Positions 35,443 through 43,465 of a DNA stretch of 64,000 nt are shown here, in pieces (the first letter of the stretch is position 1; every line of letters begins with the position of its first letter). Location of the stretch: IMG/VR virus record IMGVR_UViG_3300037086_000360, positions 186,001-250,000 of that record, one strand, 5' to 3'. Position numbers and translations under genes: made by a program. Origin of the DNA: a virus. The notes under the pieces were generated by a model. The model was not told where the DNA came from, searched no databases, and worked only from the letters and a program-made list of their open reading frames with translations.

Positions 35443-37254
35443 ATGGCAGTCACCAAAGAACAAATCAAAGAAAACGCCAAGAAGATGATTTCAGTCATCG
35501 ACAAGCTGACTAAGGTCAAGAGGGTCCGTCTCCCGGCTCGCGTTGAAGCAGTGTCGGTGAAGTGGGTTCGTGATGCTCCTTTCTTCTCGGAGTTCTTGAT
35601 GAGGTTCAACTACTTTGAGACTGAAGCAATTCCTACAATGGGAGTTAATTGCGTCAAGGGACGTATCAACCTCTATATCAACACTACGTTTATGAATGGT
35701 GGTGGTGAGTTCTACAAGTTTGACAAAGAAGGCAAACCCATTCTCAAGATGAAGGGTGGAAAACCACTTCTTGACGATCAGGGAAATGTCATCTACGAGA
35801 TGGAGCCTTGGAAGGGTCTCAATGATGACCAGCTTGAGGCAGTTCTTCTTCACGAAATCATGCATCTCATTCGTTGTCACCATGAGAGGACGCTTGAAGA
35901 CCCTTATGTTTTCAACGTCGCTGGGGACATGCTTATCAATGACGATTTGAAAACAATGCAGATCGGAAATCGTAAACCAACACTTCCTGACGGCGCCGTC
36001 TATCTCGACATGGCAAAGAAGGAAGGGTATAAGGATGAGCCCATCACTGAAAAGGTGTATGTGTGGCTCATTGATCAGCGTCAGAAATACATGAATGCAA
36101 TGCAGGACCTGATGAAACAGCAGGGAAAGCAGAGCGGCCAAAAACAGCAGTGTTCTCATTGTGGTGGTTCAGGAAAAGTTGATCAGGAATGCTCTGAGTG
36201 CGGTGGAAAGGGAACTACGAAGCCGAAGTGCCCAACCTGTGGTGGAACTGGCCAGAAGCAACAAAACCAGGGAAATCAGAAGCAGGATGGAAAGGGAAAG
36301 GGCAAAGATCAGAAAGATAAGGGCGACGGAAACCAACAGGGAGAAGGCCAAGGTCAGGGTGATCAGAAACAGGATCAGCAGGGTAGTGGTCAGGGACAGG
36401 GAGATCAGGAAGGTGATGGACAGGGAAGCTCTTGCCCCGACTGCCATGGAACTGGAAAAGACCAGAGCGGACAGGAAGTTCCTTGTCCAAGCTGCGGTGG
36501 AGGCGGTCACGAAGAAGGAAAATGCCCTCACTGTGGCGGAAGCGGCAATCAACGCGGTTCCGACTTGTTTGATGCAATGTACGGTTCCAAGATCGATGAC
36601 CACTCTTCAATGGAACAGAATGATGAACTGACTGAGGCAACTATTAGGGAAATCATCGAAACTGGAAAGATCCGCGGATGGGGCAACATTAGCGGAGAAG
36701 CGGTCGAGAAACTCGAAGAACTGACAAAACCATCCAAGATCTCTTGGAAGCAGATTCTCCGAAGGTATCTCACTGCGGCCATCCATGACGTTGGAAACAT
36801 CTACGAAAACTCTTGGTCCAAGAGAAACAGAAGGCAGCTTCCACTTCCTGGAATCAAGAAGCTCAACAACCGTGTCATCATCGGAATTGATACGTCTGGA
36901 TCCATTGGTAAGAAGGAATTTCAGATGTTCTTCACCGAAGTCGAGAGGATTGTCAAAGACACGTCCAACATCATTCTTCTCCAGTGGGATACGGAAATCA
37001 AAGATGTGAAACTTGGCTACAAGAAGGGCGACTGGAAGAAAATCGCAATCAAGGGCAGAGGAGGCACGGACGTCCAGAAGACTTTCGACTGGATGGTCGA
37101 AGAGAAATACACCACGTATCCACTCATCATGTTTACGGACGGTTATTTTGACCACAACTTCGACACTCGTGCTGTCAAGGTCGTATGGTGTGTCACCCAG
37201 AGCGAGAATAAGATCCCCGGGGGAGACAATATCTACATCGACATAGATGAATAG
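35443..37254 (+). CDS. Fused metallopeptidase - zinc finger - VWA protein, 603 aa (DUF2201-like)
   Basis: Three parts: (1) N-terminal metallopeptidase-like domain with AVLLHEIMHLIRCHHERT (HExxH near 137) and NVAGDMLINDDL; (2) about 235-370, a DnaJ-like CxxCxGxG array (CSHCGGSG, CSECGGKG, CPTCGGTG, CPDCHGTG, CPSCGGGG, CPHCGGSG) interrupted by a Gln/Gly/Lys/Asp-rich low-complexity linker; (3) C-terminal VWA with VIIGIDTSGSIGKKEF, LLQWDTEI, GRGGTDVQKTF and LIMFTDGYFDH. Corresponds to genes 27800 plus 28689 joined. SD AGAGGAAA. Likely works with the ATPase at 33888. Confidence 0.82.
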   Translation: MAVTKEQIKENAKKMISVIDKLTKVKRVRLPARVEAVSVKWVRDAPFFSEFLMRFNYFETEAIPTMGVNCVKGRINLYINTTFMNGGGEFYKFDKEGKPILKMKGGKPLLDDQGNVIYEMEPWKGLNDDQLEAVLLHEIMHLIRCHHERTLEDPYVFNVAGDMLINDDLKTMQIGNRKPTLPDGAVYLDMAKKEGYKDEPITEKVYVWLIDQRQKYMNAMQDLMKQQGKQSGQKQQCSHCGGSGKVDQECSECGGKGTTKPKCPTCGGTGQKQQNQGNQKQDGKGKGKDQKDKGDGNQQGEGQGQGDQKQDQQGSGQGQGDQEGDGQGSSCPDCHGTGKDQSGQEVPCPSCGGGGHEEGKCPHCGGSGNQRGSDLFDAMYGSKIDDHSSMEQNDELTEATIREIIETGKIRGWGNISGEAVEKLEELTKPSKISWKQILRRYLTAAIHDVGNIYENSWSKRNRRQLPLPGIKKLNNRVIIGIDTSGSIGKKEFQMFFTEVERIVKDTSNIILLQWDTEIKDVKLGYKKGDWKKIAIKGRGGTDVQKTFDWMVEEKYTTYPLIMFTDGYFDHNFDTRAVKVVWCVTQSENKIPGGDNIYIDIDE

Positions 37255-37298
37255 AAGTTAGACTGCGTTGAAAGATAAGGGTATAGGAGAATGAACTC

Positions 37299-37826
37299 AT
37301 GTCATTCAATTCCGAATACTTCGACTCTTTCAATGCAGCCAAAAAAGACTTAGTCTTAACTGGAAATCACGCCAATGGTGATGATGTTTTAGTCATTATA
37401 GCTAATGGCATCATGGATACTTACAACTCACCAGACGCCTGTAAAGCAATCTTACAAACCGTTACATCAGATACAGGAAAAAACATTGTTCTTGATCTTG
37501 AACAGTTGACTTATGTCTCTTCTACAGGAGTTGGTACATTGGTAGAAATTTTGAAGACATCAACTATTCTTGACAAGAGCCTTTTTCTTTTAAACATGAA
37601 CACTAAAGTGAAGGAAGTCATGGATCTTCTTGGATTTTTGCAGATGTTCTTGGTAGTTTCAACTATAGAAGAGGTAAAAACTATTGGAAAATCCTCAATT
37701 TTTCCAATGAATATCAAGTGTCTCTCCTGTTCAGCCAAGTTGAGAATTCCAAAGGCCGGAAGATTCAAATGCTCTCAGTGTAAAAAAGTTATAGAAGCAA
37801 ATAAGGATGGAAAACTGACAATATGA
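37299..37826 (+). CDS. STAS-domain protein with C-terminal zinc ribbon
   Basis: 175 residues. Residues about 25-125 match anti-sigma-factor antagonists: DDVLVIIANGIMDTYNSPD, NIVLDLEQLTYVSSTGVGTLVEIL, where the SSTGVG serine is the usual phosphorylation site. The C-terminus is a CxxC...CxxC ribbon (CLSCSAKL, CSQCKKVI). Known STAS proteins bind anti-sigma kinases; here it may interfere with host partner switching. SD TAGGAG. Confidence 0.78.
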   Translation: MSFNSEYFDSFNAAKKDLVLTGNHANGDDVLVIIANGIMDTYNSPDACKAILQTVTSDTGKNIVLDLEQLTYVSSTGVGTLVEILKTSTILDKSLFLLNMNTKVKEVMDLLGFLQMFLVVSTIEEVKTIGKSSIFPMNIKCLSCSAKLRIPKAGRFKCSQCKKVIEANKDGKLTI

Positions 37827-38041
37827 AAATAGAAGATTTTTTCGATAATCTGAATGTGGTTTTTGGTGACAGTGAGGGCGAGTTTGCAGATGTTGTTTCA
37901 AACGTCTATAGAGATGAAGATGGTAAAATAACTGAGATTCGTGTTTTCAATAGGGAATACGATGAGTTTCTAGTTATTGAGAGAGATGGAACATCTTATG
38001 CGATTAGCGTACCTGGTGAAAAAGATTTAGCCAAAAAATAA
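37823..38041 (+). CDS. Hypothetical acidic protein, 72 aa
   Basis: ATGA overlap with the STAS gene. Beta-rich acidic protein (SNVYRDEDGKITEIRVFNREYDEFLVIERDG). Not recognised; coupling suggests a shared role. Confidence 0.55.
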   Translation: MKIEDFFDNLNVVFGDSEGEFADVVSNVYRDEDGKITEIRVFNREYDEFLVIERDGTSYAISVPGEKDLAKK

Positions 38042-38042
38042 T

Positions 38043-38729
38043 ATGACACGAAGAATTATTCCGATTTTCGCCATGATTTTGGGGATGTTGGGATTGGTTC
38101 TCTTTTTGTTAGCTGCTGAGATATTACCAGACACTACTAAAGAGATCGTGTCTGAAGCCTCAAATTGGTTTGATAAAGCCCGCTATGAAAAATCTCTAAC
38201 AGATACTAGTAAATACTATACTGGTTTTCAAATTAATGAACAAATAGCGCGATTGTATAATCAAGTCAATTTTGTAGATTTTTATAACCAATTTATTCCA
38301 GACAGAGAGTTGATAAAAGCAACACTGCAGTATGGATTGAAATATAATGCTCCAATTAACTCTGCCTTCGCGCTTTGTAAGGGAGAGAGCCAGTTTAATC
38401 CAATGGCTTTTAATCGTAATACTAATGGAACAGTAGATAGAAGCTACTGGCAACTAAACAATGGTCATAGAAGAAATTGGAAGGTGGCTGATTTTTACAA
38501 CGTTTGGAAAGCTACTCCAGAAGCTCTTCGCCAATTCAGAGATTCAATTAATTTTGCCAACGACATTACTTTTGCATGGTTGACGTATAATATGGGAATG
38601 GGAGGAGCCAGGCCGTGGATAGCGGTCAAACAAATACCAGAGTTCAGAAAAGATTACATCAATGAAATTTCGGATTTTGAAGACATGCTCAATAAGGCTT
38701 TTAACGACGGATTGAAGAGATGGAATTAG
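38043..38729 (+). CDS. Membrane-anchored lytic-transglycosylase-like protein
   Basis: 228 residues. N-terminal anchor (IIPIFAMILGMLGLVLFLLAA). The catalytic-type core NSAFALCKGESQFNPMAFNRN fits the SLT motif ALxxxESxxxP with Glu in GES; later SYWQLNNGHR and AWLTYNMGMG follow the usual order. Predicted to cleave peptidoglycan at the inner membrane face, so a lysis or entry role is plausible. Overlaps the next gene by 10 nt. Confidence 0.7.
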   Translation: MTRRIIPIFAMILGMLGLVLFLLAAEILPDTTKEIVSEASNWFDKARYEKSLTDTSKYYTGFQINEQIARLYNQVNFVDFYNQFIPDRELIKATLQYGLKYNAPINSAFALCKGESQFNPMAFNRNTNGTVDRSYWQLNNGHRRNWKVADFYNVWKATPEALRQFRDSINFANDITFAWLTYNMGMGGARPWIAVKQIPEFRKDYINEISDFEDMLNKAFNDGLKRWN

Positions 38730-38941
38730 CAGTTGGAGACGTGATAAAAATCTCTGGTGCTATCTATATGATCGCCGCCATAAATACGAAGAAATCGTTA
38801 AAGAACCCGACTGTCACTATAATGGGTTTAGATGGTCAATATGAGGCGCACTATAAGTCTGTTTTGTCTGATGTCAGGGCTCGACACGTTATAGGAGAAA
38901 ACAATATAGCTAAGTGCTTGTTGATGTTTCGTAAAAAATGA
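38720..38941 (+). CDS. Hypothetical protein, 73 aa
   Basis: Starts inside the end of the transglycosylase gene. Small beta protein (VGDVIKISGAIYMIAAINTKK) with a basic end. Not recognised. Confidence 0.5.
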   Translation: MELAVGDVIKISGAIYMIAAINTKKSLKNPTVTIMGLDGQYEAHYKSVLSDVRARHVIGENNIAKCLLMFRKK

Positions 38942-38947
38942 CAAGAA

Positions 38948-38954
38948 GCATATT
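38948..38954 (+). promoter_or_regulatory. GCATANT element of the split tmk locus
   Basis: GCATATT, 35 nt before the ATG of the tmk fragment, which has SD AGGAGTAAGGA. Confidence 0.5.
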
Positions 38955-38989
38955 TATGTGTAGTAATAATGTCCGCACAGGAGTAAGGA

Positions 38990-39070
38990 ATGCTTCTAAA
39001 CAAGTTTAAGGGTCGCTTAGTGATCTTCGAAGGAGAAGATCATTGCGGATTGAATAATTCTGATTCCTGA
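38990..39070 (+). pseudogene. 5' fragment of thymidylate kinase, cut at the P-loop
   Basis: The first 20 codons (38990-39049) encode MLLNKFKGRLVIFEGEDHCG, homologous to MLLNKFKGKLICLEGQDHCG of the intact tmk at 40024. Homology ends exactly at the glycine before the Walker A lysine; six unrelated codons and a stop follow. It keeps the locus promoter and SD. Interpreted as the left remnant of the old gene after insertion of the homing endonuclease. Confidence 0.8.
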
Positions 39071-39097
39071 GCAAGATAATATCATGAGGAGATTCCA

Positions 39098-40033
39098 ATG
39101 ATATTATCTGAGTTGAAAAAAGTAAATTCAAAATACAAACCCCAACTTAAAGACAAAATTCAAATCACCCAATTCGTAAAAATAAAATGTGACAATAAAG
39201 AGTGCGGAAAGGAATGGGAAATATCATACTCTTACGTCTTGAAGGGACGAGAAACATATGGTAGAGATCTTTGCTATTCTTGTAAATTGAAAGAACAATA
39301 TAAAAGGGGTTTGAGAGAAGAGCAGAGAATAAAGTTAGCAGAAAGAAATGTTGAAAACTCTGGAAAAACATACGAAGAAATTTATGGTACAAAGAAGGCT
39401 GAAAAATTCAAGAAAAAATTATCGAATTCAAATTCTGGAGAAAATAATCCTAATTTTGGTGGTCTTTATTCACATGGGTTTAGAGATAGGCCCCTCAACA
39501 TAAAAGGTAAATCATTCGAAGAAATATATGGTGATGAAAGAGCTGGTGAATATAAGAAAAAACTTTCAAAAGCTTCTTCGGGTGAGAACAATGGAATGTA
39601 TGGAAAACCATCTCCACAAGGTTCTGGAAATGGTTGGTCTGGGTGGTACAAAGCAAAGTATTTCAGAAGTCTTTTAGAGCTTTCATTTATAGTCAATGTG
39701 TTAGAAAAACAGAAATTACTATGGGACACTGGAGAAATAGCTAAATACAATATTCCATATGTAGATTACAAAGGAACTAATAGGAGTTATTATCCAGATT
39801 TTGTAATAGAGAATAGTGTTGTTGTTGAAATAAAACCCCACAATCTGAGAAATAGTAAAGATATATTGTTGAAGGAAGAGGCTGCAAAAAAGTGGTGTAA
39901 AAAGCATAATTTTGAATATAGAATCATAGACGAAGTGGAACGCCTTTCTGATGAAGAAATTAGAACACTTCATGATAATGAGTTAGTTAGATTCATAGAT
40001 CGATATGAGGAGAAATTCAAAAGATGCTATTAA
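39098..40033 (+). CDS. Homing endonuclease, NUMOD3 plus PD-(D/E)XK-like
   Basis: 311 residues. N-terminal CxxCG-type zinc segment (CDNKECGKEW ... CYSCK), two copies of an FEEIYG..KKLSxxxSGENN element (NUMOD3-type DNA-binding repeats), then YYPDFVIENSVVVEIKPH, a PD-x-ExK nuclease core. SD GAGGAG. The last 10 nt overlap the start of the intact tmk. Cuts DNA at a conserved site to spread; the flanks point to the P-loop codons of tmk as the target. Confidence 0.8.
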   Translation: MILSELKKVNSKYKPQLKDKIQITQFVKIKCDNKECGKEWEISYSYVLKGRETYGRDLCYSCKLKEQYKRGLREEQRIKLAERNVENSGKTYEEIYGTKKAEKFKKKLSNSNSGENNPNFGGLYSHGFRDRPLNIKGKSFEEIYGDERAGEYKKKLSKASSGENNGMYGKPSPQGSGNGWSGWYKAKYFRSLLELSFIVNVLEKQKLLWDTGEIAKYNIPYVDYKGTNRSYYPDFVIENSVVVEIKPHNLRNSKDILLKEEAAKKWCKKHNFEYRIIDEVERLSDEEIRTLHDNELVRFIDRYEEKFKRCY

Positions 40034-40671
40034 ACAAGTTCAAGGGTAAATTAATTTGTCTAGAGGGTCAAGATCACTGTGGGAAAACTACCGTAGGAAA
40101 GCTCTTGAATCAAGCTTTGAATGATGCCGGTATCAAATCCATCTTTACATTTCAGCCAGGAGATCCAGCTTATGGTTCTCATGCAGAACTGATTGATAAG
40201 TTTTGCACCAAGAAAGAGTATCCATTAGATCCACTGTCAAATCTCTTTGCATTTTTGTTGGATAGATCTGAACACACTTCTAAGATCGTAATTCCAGCTT
40301 TGAAAAATGGCATCACTGTTATTTCTGATAGATGGTGGTATTCAACAATTGCTTACCAATTCTATGGTAAACAGCTTTTAGAAAAGTACTTCCTAGATAA
40401 GAAATTTGCAGGGTGGATGAATATTCTTGCATCTCACTATATGCAACCTGATATTTCATTTTATTTTCAAAGGCAGCAACAATTAATTGATAACGACAAA
40501 AACGATGAATCAGATCAATTTGAAACTGCTGATGAAGCATTCAAAAGAAGAGTCAAGAATGCTTATTTGGATATGGTCAACGACAAAATCTTTGTTAAGA
40601 TTGATGTATCGAGCGATCCAAATGAGACTCTTCAAAGAGTTTTAAACGCTGATTTTTATGTAGATCAATAA
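40024..40671 (+). CDS. tmk: Thymidylate (dTMP) kinase
   Basis: Phosphorylates dTMP to dTDP for phage DNA synthesis. 215 residues. Walker A GQDHCGKT (15-22), FTFQPGDPAYG (the DR/P-loop partner region), the catalytic DRWWYSTIAYQ block, and PDISFYF followed by a lid with R-rich segment. Size is typical. It starts within the end of the homing endonuclease gene, with GAGGAG as SD upstream. The first 20 codons differ at many positions from the fragment at 38990, consistent with a resistant, recoded copy. Confidence 0.88.
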   Translation: MLLNKFKGKLICLEGQDHCGKTTVGKLLNQALNDAGIKSIFTFQPGDPAYGSHAELIDKFCTKKEYPLDPLSNLFAFLLDRSEHTSKIVIPALKNGITVISDRWWYSTIAYQFYGKQLLEKYFLDKKFAGWMNILASHYMQPDISFYFQRQQQLIDNDKNDESDQFETADEAFKRRVKNAYLDMVNDKIFVKIDVSSDPNETLQRVLNADFYVDQ

Positions 40672-40980
40672 ATGAACTTGGACGAAAAAGACATTCTAGA
40701 ATCTAAGAATGATTTTGATAAATGGCTCGAGGAAATGCGTCAAGAAAGTGTTGATAGAGTTGAAAAGAATCGTCTTGAATACGAGGCCTATCTCGCTGCT
40801 GGTGGTTGTGCTCATAGCAAATGCATACCAATTTATGACAGTGAGAGAGTTAGAAAAAAAATTATGAGTGCTGAAGAGGTGAGAAGACTTTATCCTCGTT
40901 TTTTTGGCAATTGTCCAGACTGCGGACAACAACTCATTCAATATGCTTCATTTGAACACTATTTGGCTGGTGATTGGTGA
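40672..40980 (+). CDS. Zinc-ribbon-like protein, 102 aa
   Basis: Abuts tmk with no gap. Helical charged N-terminal half (FDKWLEEMRQESVDRVEKNRL), GGCAHSKC, then NCPDCGQQL near the end: two Cys pairs. TGATG overlap with the next gene. Not recognised. Confidence 0.55.
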   Translation: MNLDEKDILESKNDFDKWLEEMRQESVDRVEKNRLEYEAYLAAGGCAHSKCIPIYDSERVRKKIMSAEEVRRLYPRFFGNCPDCGQQLIQYASFEHYLAGDW

Positions 40981-41267
40981 TGTTCGATTGCAGGCAGAAG
41001 GACTGTCCAAATCATCCTGAATATGTTTCGGAACCAGCAAATCTTGAAAATGAAACGAATTTCAAACATAAATTCAGAGAAGCTGCATTGAAAAACCATT
41101 ATAGTAATCAAACATTGAGTTGGGAAAATCTATCAGAAGCTGCTGGATGGATTAAGTTGGATGGGATCAGAATCTCCACCGAATGTTTGATTTGTGTGCA
41201 TTGTCCAAAAATAGATGTTCGTGAAATCAAAATCGCAGCATTAGCAAAAGATTATCTAAGAAAATGA
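40980..41267 (+). CDS. Cys-rich tandem family protein, 95 aa (a)
   Basis: Starts in TGATG. DCRQKDCPNHPEYV at the N-terminus, then a C-terminal block GIRISTECLICVHCPKIDVREIKIAALAKDYL. Both blocks recur in the next gene. Cys/His content suggests a small metal site. The last helix resembles the IAK helix of the following family. Confidence 0.6.
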   Translation: MFDCRQKDCPNHPEYVSEPANLENETNFKHKFREAALKNHYSNQTLSWENLSEAAGWIKLDGIRISTECLICVHCPKIDVREIKIAALAKDYLRK

Positions 41268-41656
41268 AAATACTAGAATGTGATAAAATGGACTGTCCAG
41301 CTCATTCAAAATATGTAAATCCTGAACCACCGGTAGTTCCAACTGGAATCTATTCGAGTACTACTGGAACATATTCTGCTGCGGTTGGTGGCGGAGGTGC
41401 AGGTTCAGGTGGTTTGATGGGCGTGGTCGTTGGTGGAGGTGGGGGTGCTGGAGTCATGACAATTAATGGTGTTCCATCATACGTCAGTAGCTTATCTTGG
41501 CCACAAATATCCGCAGTTCCACAAGAAAAACAAATATATCTCTGTTTTGGAGAAATCAGAGTCCATCCTGCCTGTCTTATGTGTTCCAATCTTCCAAAAA
41601 TGGATATGAGAGAGGTTCAAATAGCCGAAAAAGCTAAGACAATGTTGGAGAGATGA
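41264..41656 (+). CDS. C-terminal-IAK family protein with Gly-rich insert, 130 aa (b)
   Basis: ATGA overlap. Same ends as its neighbour (CDKMDCPAHSKYV; EIRVHPACLMCSNLPKMDMREVQIAEKAK), but with an inserted Gly-rich stretch (GGGGAGSGG ... GGGGGAG) of about 40 residues. Such flexible inserts are common in virion attachment or collagen-like parts; here the role is unknown. Confidence 0.6.
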   Translation: MKILECDKMDCPAHSKYVNPEPPVVPTGIYSSTTGTYSAAVGGGGAGSGGLMGVVVGGGGGAGVMTINGVPSYVSSLSWPQISAVPQEKQIYLCFGEIRVHPACLMCSNLPKMDMREVQIAEKAKTMLER

Positions 41657-41674
41657 CCTCTTGGAGAAAATAAA

Positions 41675-42184
41675 ATGTCGAATACAAATAGTAATACGCC
41701 TTCCTATTCTGTTTCTATTGGTGCTTCCATACTTGGTGGTGTTACAAACAGTGCTTCTTCTTCACTCAATGTTGGAGTCGATTATGCCTCCGGTAGTAGT
41801 CAATCTGACTATACGACATACACGACTACGACTACTAATACCACCAATGTAATTTATGGTCAACAGGTTGGTGGTGGATGGCAGTGGCAACAGACTGGTT
41901 CAACAATATGGCCGTACAATCCTTCAACCACTCAACCAATTATCACAATAACTCCAGGAGTCATTTCAATTCCTTCTGTTTGGCCTCTACCTCCAAAATG
42001 GCCTGAAAATCTTCCTGATACAATTGGTCTCCTTTACATAAAAGATGGAAAGCTAATGATGATGACGGAAGAGGGTGTGGAAGTAGAACTTCTTGACCTA
42101 TCTACTGCAGAAGGTGAAACTGCTCAAATTCTCATAGCCATTGCAGCCAAGAAAAAACTTTCCGAAGGAACTCCAGCAAAATAA
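41675..42184 (+). CDS. DGxL-IAK family protein with Ser/Thr-rich N-terminus, 169 aa
   Basis: N-terminal 110 residues are Ser/Thr/Asn-rich and low in charge, like a shaft or adhesive segment. The C-terminal 60 residues are the family core DTIGLLYIKDGKLMMM ... ILIAIAAKKKL. SD TTGGAG. TAATG overlap with the next gene. Confidence 0.6.
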   Translation: MSNTNSNTPSYSVSIGASILGGVTNSASSSLNVGVDYASGSSQSDYTTYTTTTTNTTNVIYGQQVGGGWQWQQTGSTIWPYNPSTTQPIITITPGVISIPSVWPLPPKWPENLPDTIGLLYIKDGKLMMMTEEGVEVELLDLSTAEGETAQILIAIAAKKKLSEGTPAK

Positions 42185-42426
42185 TGAGCTATAAGGATAA
42201 TTGGCCGAAGGACGCCATTGCCTGGGGAGACATCAATTCAGACGACAACTCCTACAACGTAAGGGTTCATTATTTGCCAAGTAGAAATATTTTTGTGATT
42301 TCTCCAGATCCTATGTATGCTGTGCCAATTATTGATTTAAACAAGGATCCTGACAACGAAGTGGCAAAAAGACTATTGGCCCTCATAGCAAAAAGAGTGA
42401 TCAATCAATCAAATGAGAAGACATAA
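42184..42426 (+). CDS. DGxL-IAK family protein, 80 aa
   Basis: Family core with VRVHYLPSRNIFVISPDP, DLNKDPDN and LLALIAKRVI. Overlaps both neighbours (TAATG before, 14 nt after). Confidence 0.6.
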   Translation: MSYKDNWPKDAIAWGDINSDDNSYNVRVHYLPSRNIFVISPDPMYAVPIIDLNKDPDNEVAKRLLALIAKRVINQSNEKT

Positions 42427-42646
42427 AGTTCACTGGTATGAATCAAATTCTTGGTGGTACGCCGAAGTTAAAGGCAGACTCCAAAAAAATCTAATTGGTG
42501 AGATTTTCTTTGAAAATGGTTATGTTGTACTATATCACGACAATCCTCGACAGAAAATAGTCCTTGGCAAGATAGAAAATGATAGTGGGATTGCAAAGAA
42601 GCTTACCACTCACATCGCAAAAACGATGTTGGAAAAAAACGAATGA
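42413..42646 (+). CDS. DGxL-IAK family protein, 77 aa
   Basis: Core IGEIFFENGYVVLYHDNPRQKIVLGKIEND then LTTHIAKTML. Starts within the previous gene; ATGA overlap with the next. Trp-rich N-terminus. Confidence 0.6.
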   Translation: MRRHKVHWYESNSWWYAEVKGRLQKNLIGEIFFENGYVVLYHDNPRQKIVLGKIENDSGIAKKLTTHIAKTMLEKNE

Positions 42647-42879
42647 AACTAAAAGAGTATGTCAAATCGCTTCAAAAGGATCCGTCTAGTGATATACCTA
42701 CGATGGGTGATCCTTCTCCAGAAGGATTGGGCTCTATATTCACAATAGCAGGAAAGTTGTGTATGATCAATCATGATGAGGTAACTGAAATAGGTGATAT
42801 AGAAGACATAGATGAAACGATAGAAAATTTGACCGTGTATATTGCGAAAGAGCTACTGAAGGGAAAGAAAAGAAATTGA
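42643..42879 (+). CDS. DGxL-IAK family protein, 78 aa
   Basis: Core GSIFTIAGKLCMINHDEVTEIGDIEDID then LTVYIAKELL. ATGA overlap before, TTGA after. Confidence 0.6.
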   Translation: MKLKEYVKSLQKDPSSDIPTMGDPSPEGLGSIFTIAGKLCMINHDEVTEIGDIEDIDETIENLTVYIAKELLKGKKRN

Positions 42880-43178
42880 GCAGAAAATTACCACAGCCAC
42901 TGCCTGGAGGCATAAGGAAACCAACACCTCCACCTGCCCCTCCAAGAACTGTAACTCCAAAGAACATGAAAAAGAACCCATGGCTGCTCAAATTTAATGA
43001 ATTACATGATCCAAGCTATTTAGGAGAGCTCCATTTTGAAAATGGACATCTTATTCTGCATCAACCGGATCACCCATACGCAGAAGAAGTAAAAATAGAT
43101 TTAGGTGATCTTAATAATTCTGAGGGCATGCAACAGGTCCTCACTACTGTTATAGCAAAAAGACTGTTGATAAAGTAA
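42876..43178 (+). CDS. DGxL-IAK family protein with Pro-rich N-terminus, 100 aa
   Basis: TTG start overlapping the previous stop. Pro-rich first 35 residues, then YLGELHFENGHLILHQPDH, DLGDLNNSEG and LTTVIAKRLL. Last gene of the tandem block. Confidence 0.6.
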   Translation: MSRKLPQPLPGGIRKPTPPPAPPRTVTPKNMKKNPWLLKFNELHDPSYLGELHFENGHLILHQPDHPYAEEVKIDLGDLNNSEGMQQVLTTVIAKRLLIK

Positions 43179-43205
43179 TCATATAAAAAATCACAGGAGA
43201 GAGTA

Positions 43206-43433
43206 ATGAATAATGAACAAATCAGGTTAGCGATACGCGACCTGTCTAAAGCCCTTCAGGAAGACGAGGGAGACATAGAGTTTTTAGGAGCAACAGAGAA
43301 TGGAATTGTCAATATACGACTTATCGGACAATGCGCTGGCTGTTCATCAAGATTAATGGTAAAGAACTTCATTGAGTTGAATTTGAAAAGAAAGTTTCCA
43401 GAAGTCGAAAGAGTTGTTGCGGTCCGAGCATAA
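43206..43433 (+). CDS. NifU C-terminal-like Fe-S scaffold protein
   Basis: 75 residues: full NifU/Nfu domain. GIVNIRLIGQCAGCSSRLMVKNFIEL contains the cluster motif CxxC (CAGC), and PEVERVVAV is the usual ending. Known: binds a 4Fe-4S cluster at a dimer interface and passes it to target proteins. Possible clients here are the radical SAM aminomutase and the Cas4-like nuclease. SD AGGAGAG. Confidence 0.82.
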   Translation: MNNEQIRLAIRDLSKALQEDEGDIEFLGATENGIVNIRLIGQCAGCSSRLMVKNFIELNLKRKFPEVERVVAVRA

Positions 43434-43465
43434 TTCTTTCCATAATAGAGTTCAAGGAGAAAAAG

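Noticed and set aside
2838-37254. Genome-wide TAG recoding
   Set aside because: Many genes end at TAG with an SD and start of the next gene right behind, and no long gene here is interrupted by in-frame TAG.
39050-40083. Group I intron in tmk
   Set aside because: The downstream copy has its own complete start and first 20 codons, so splicing is not needed; no intron core was recognised.
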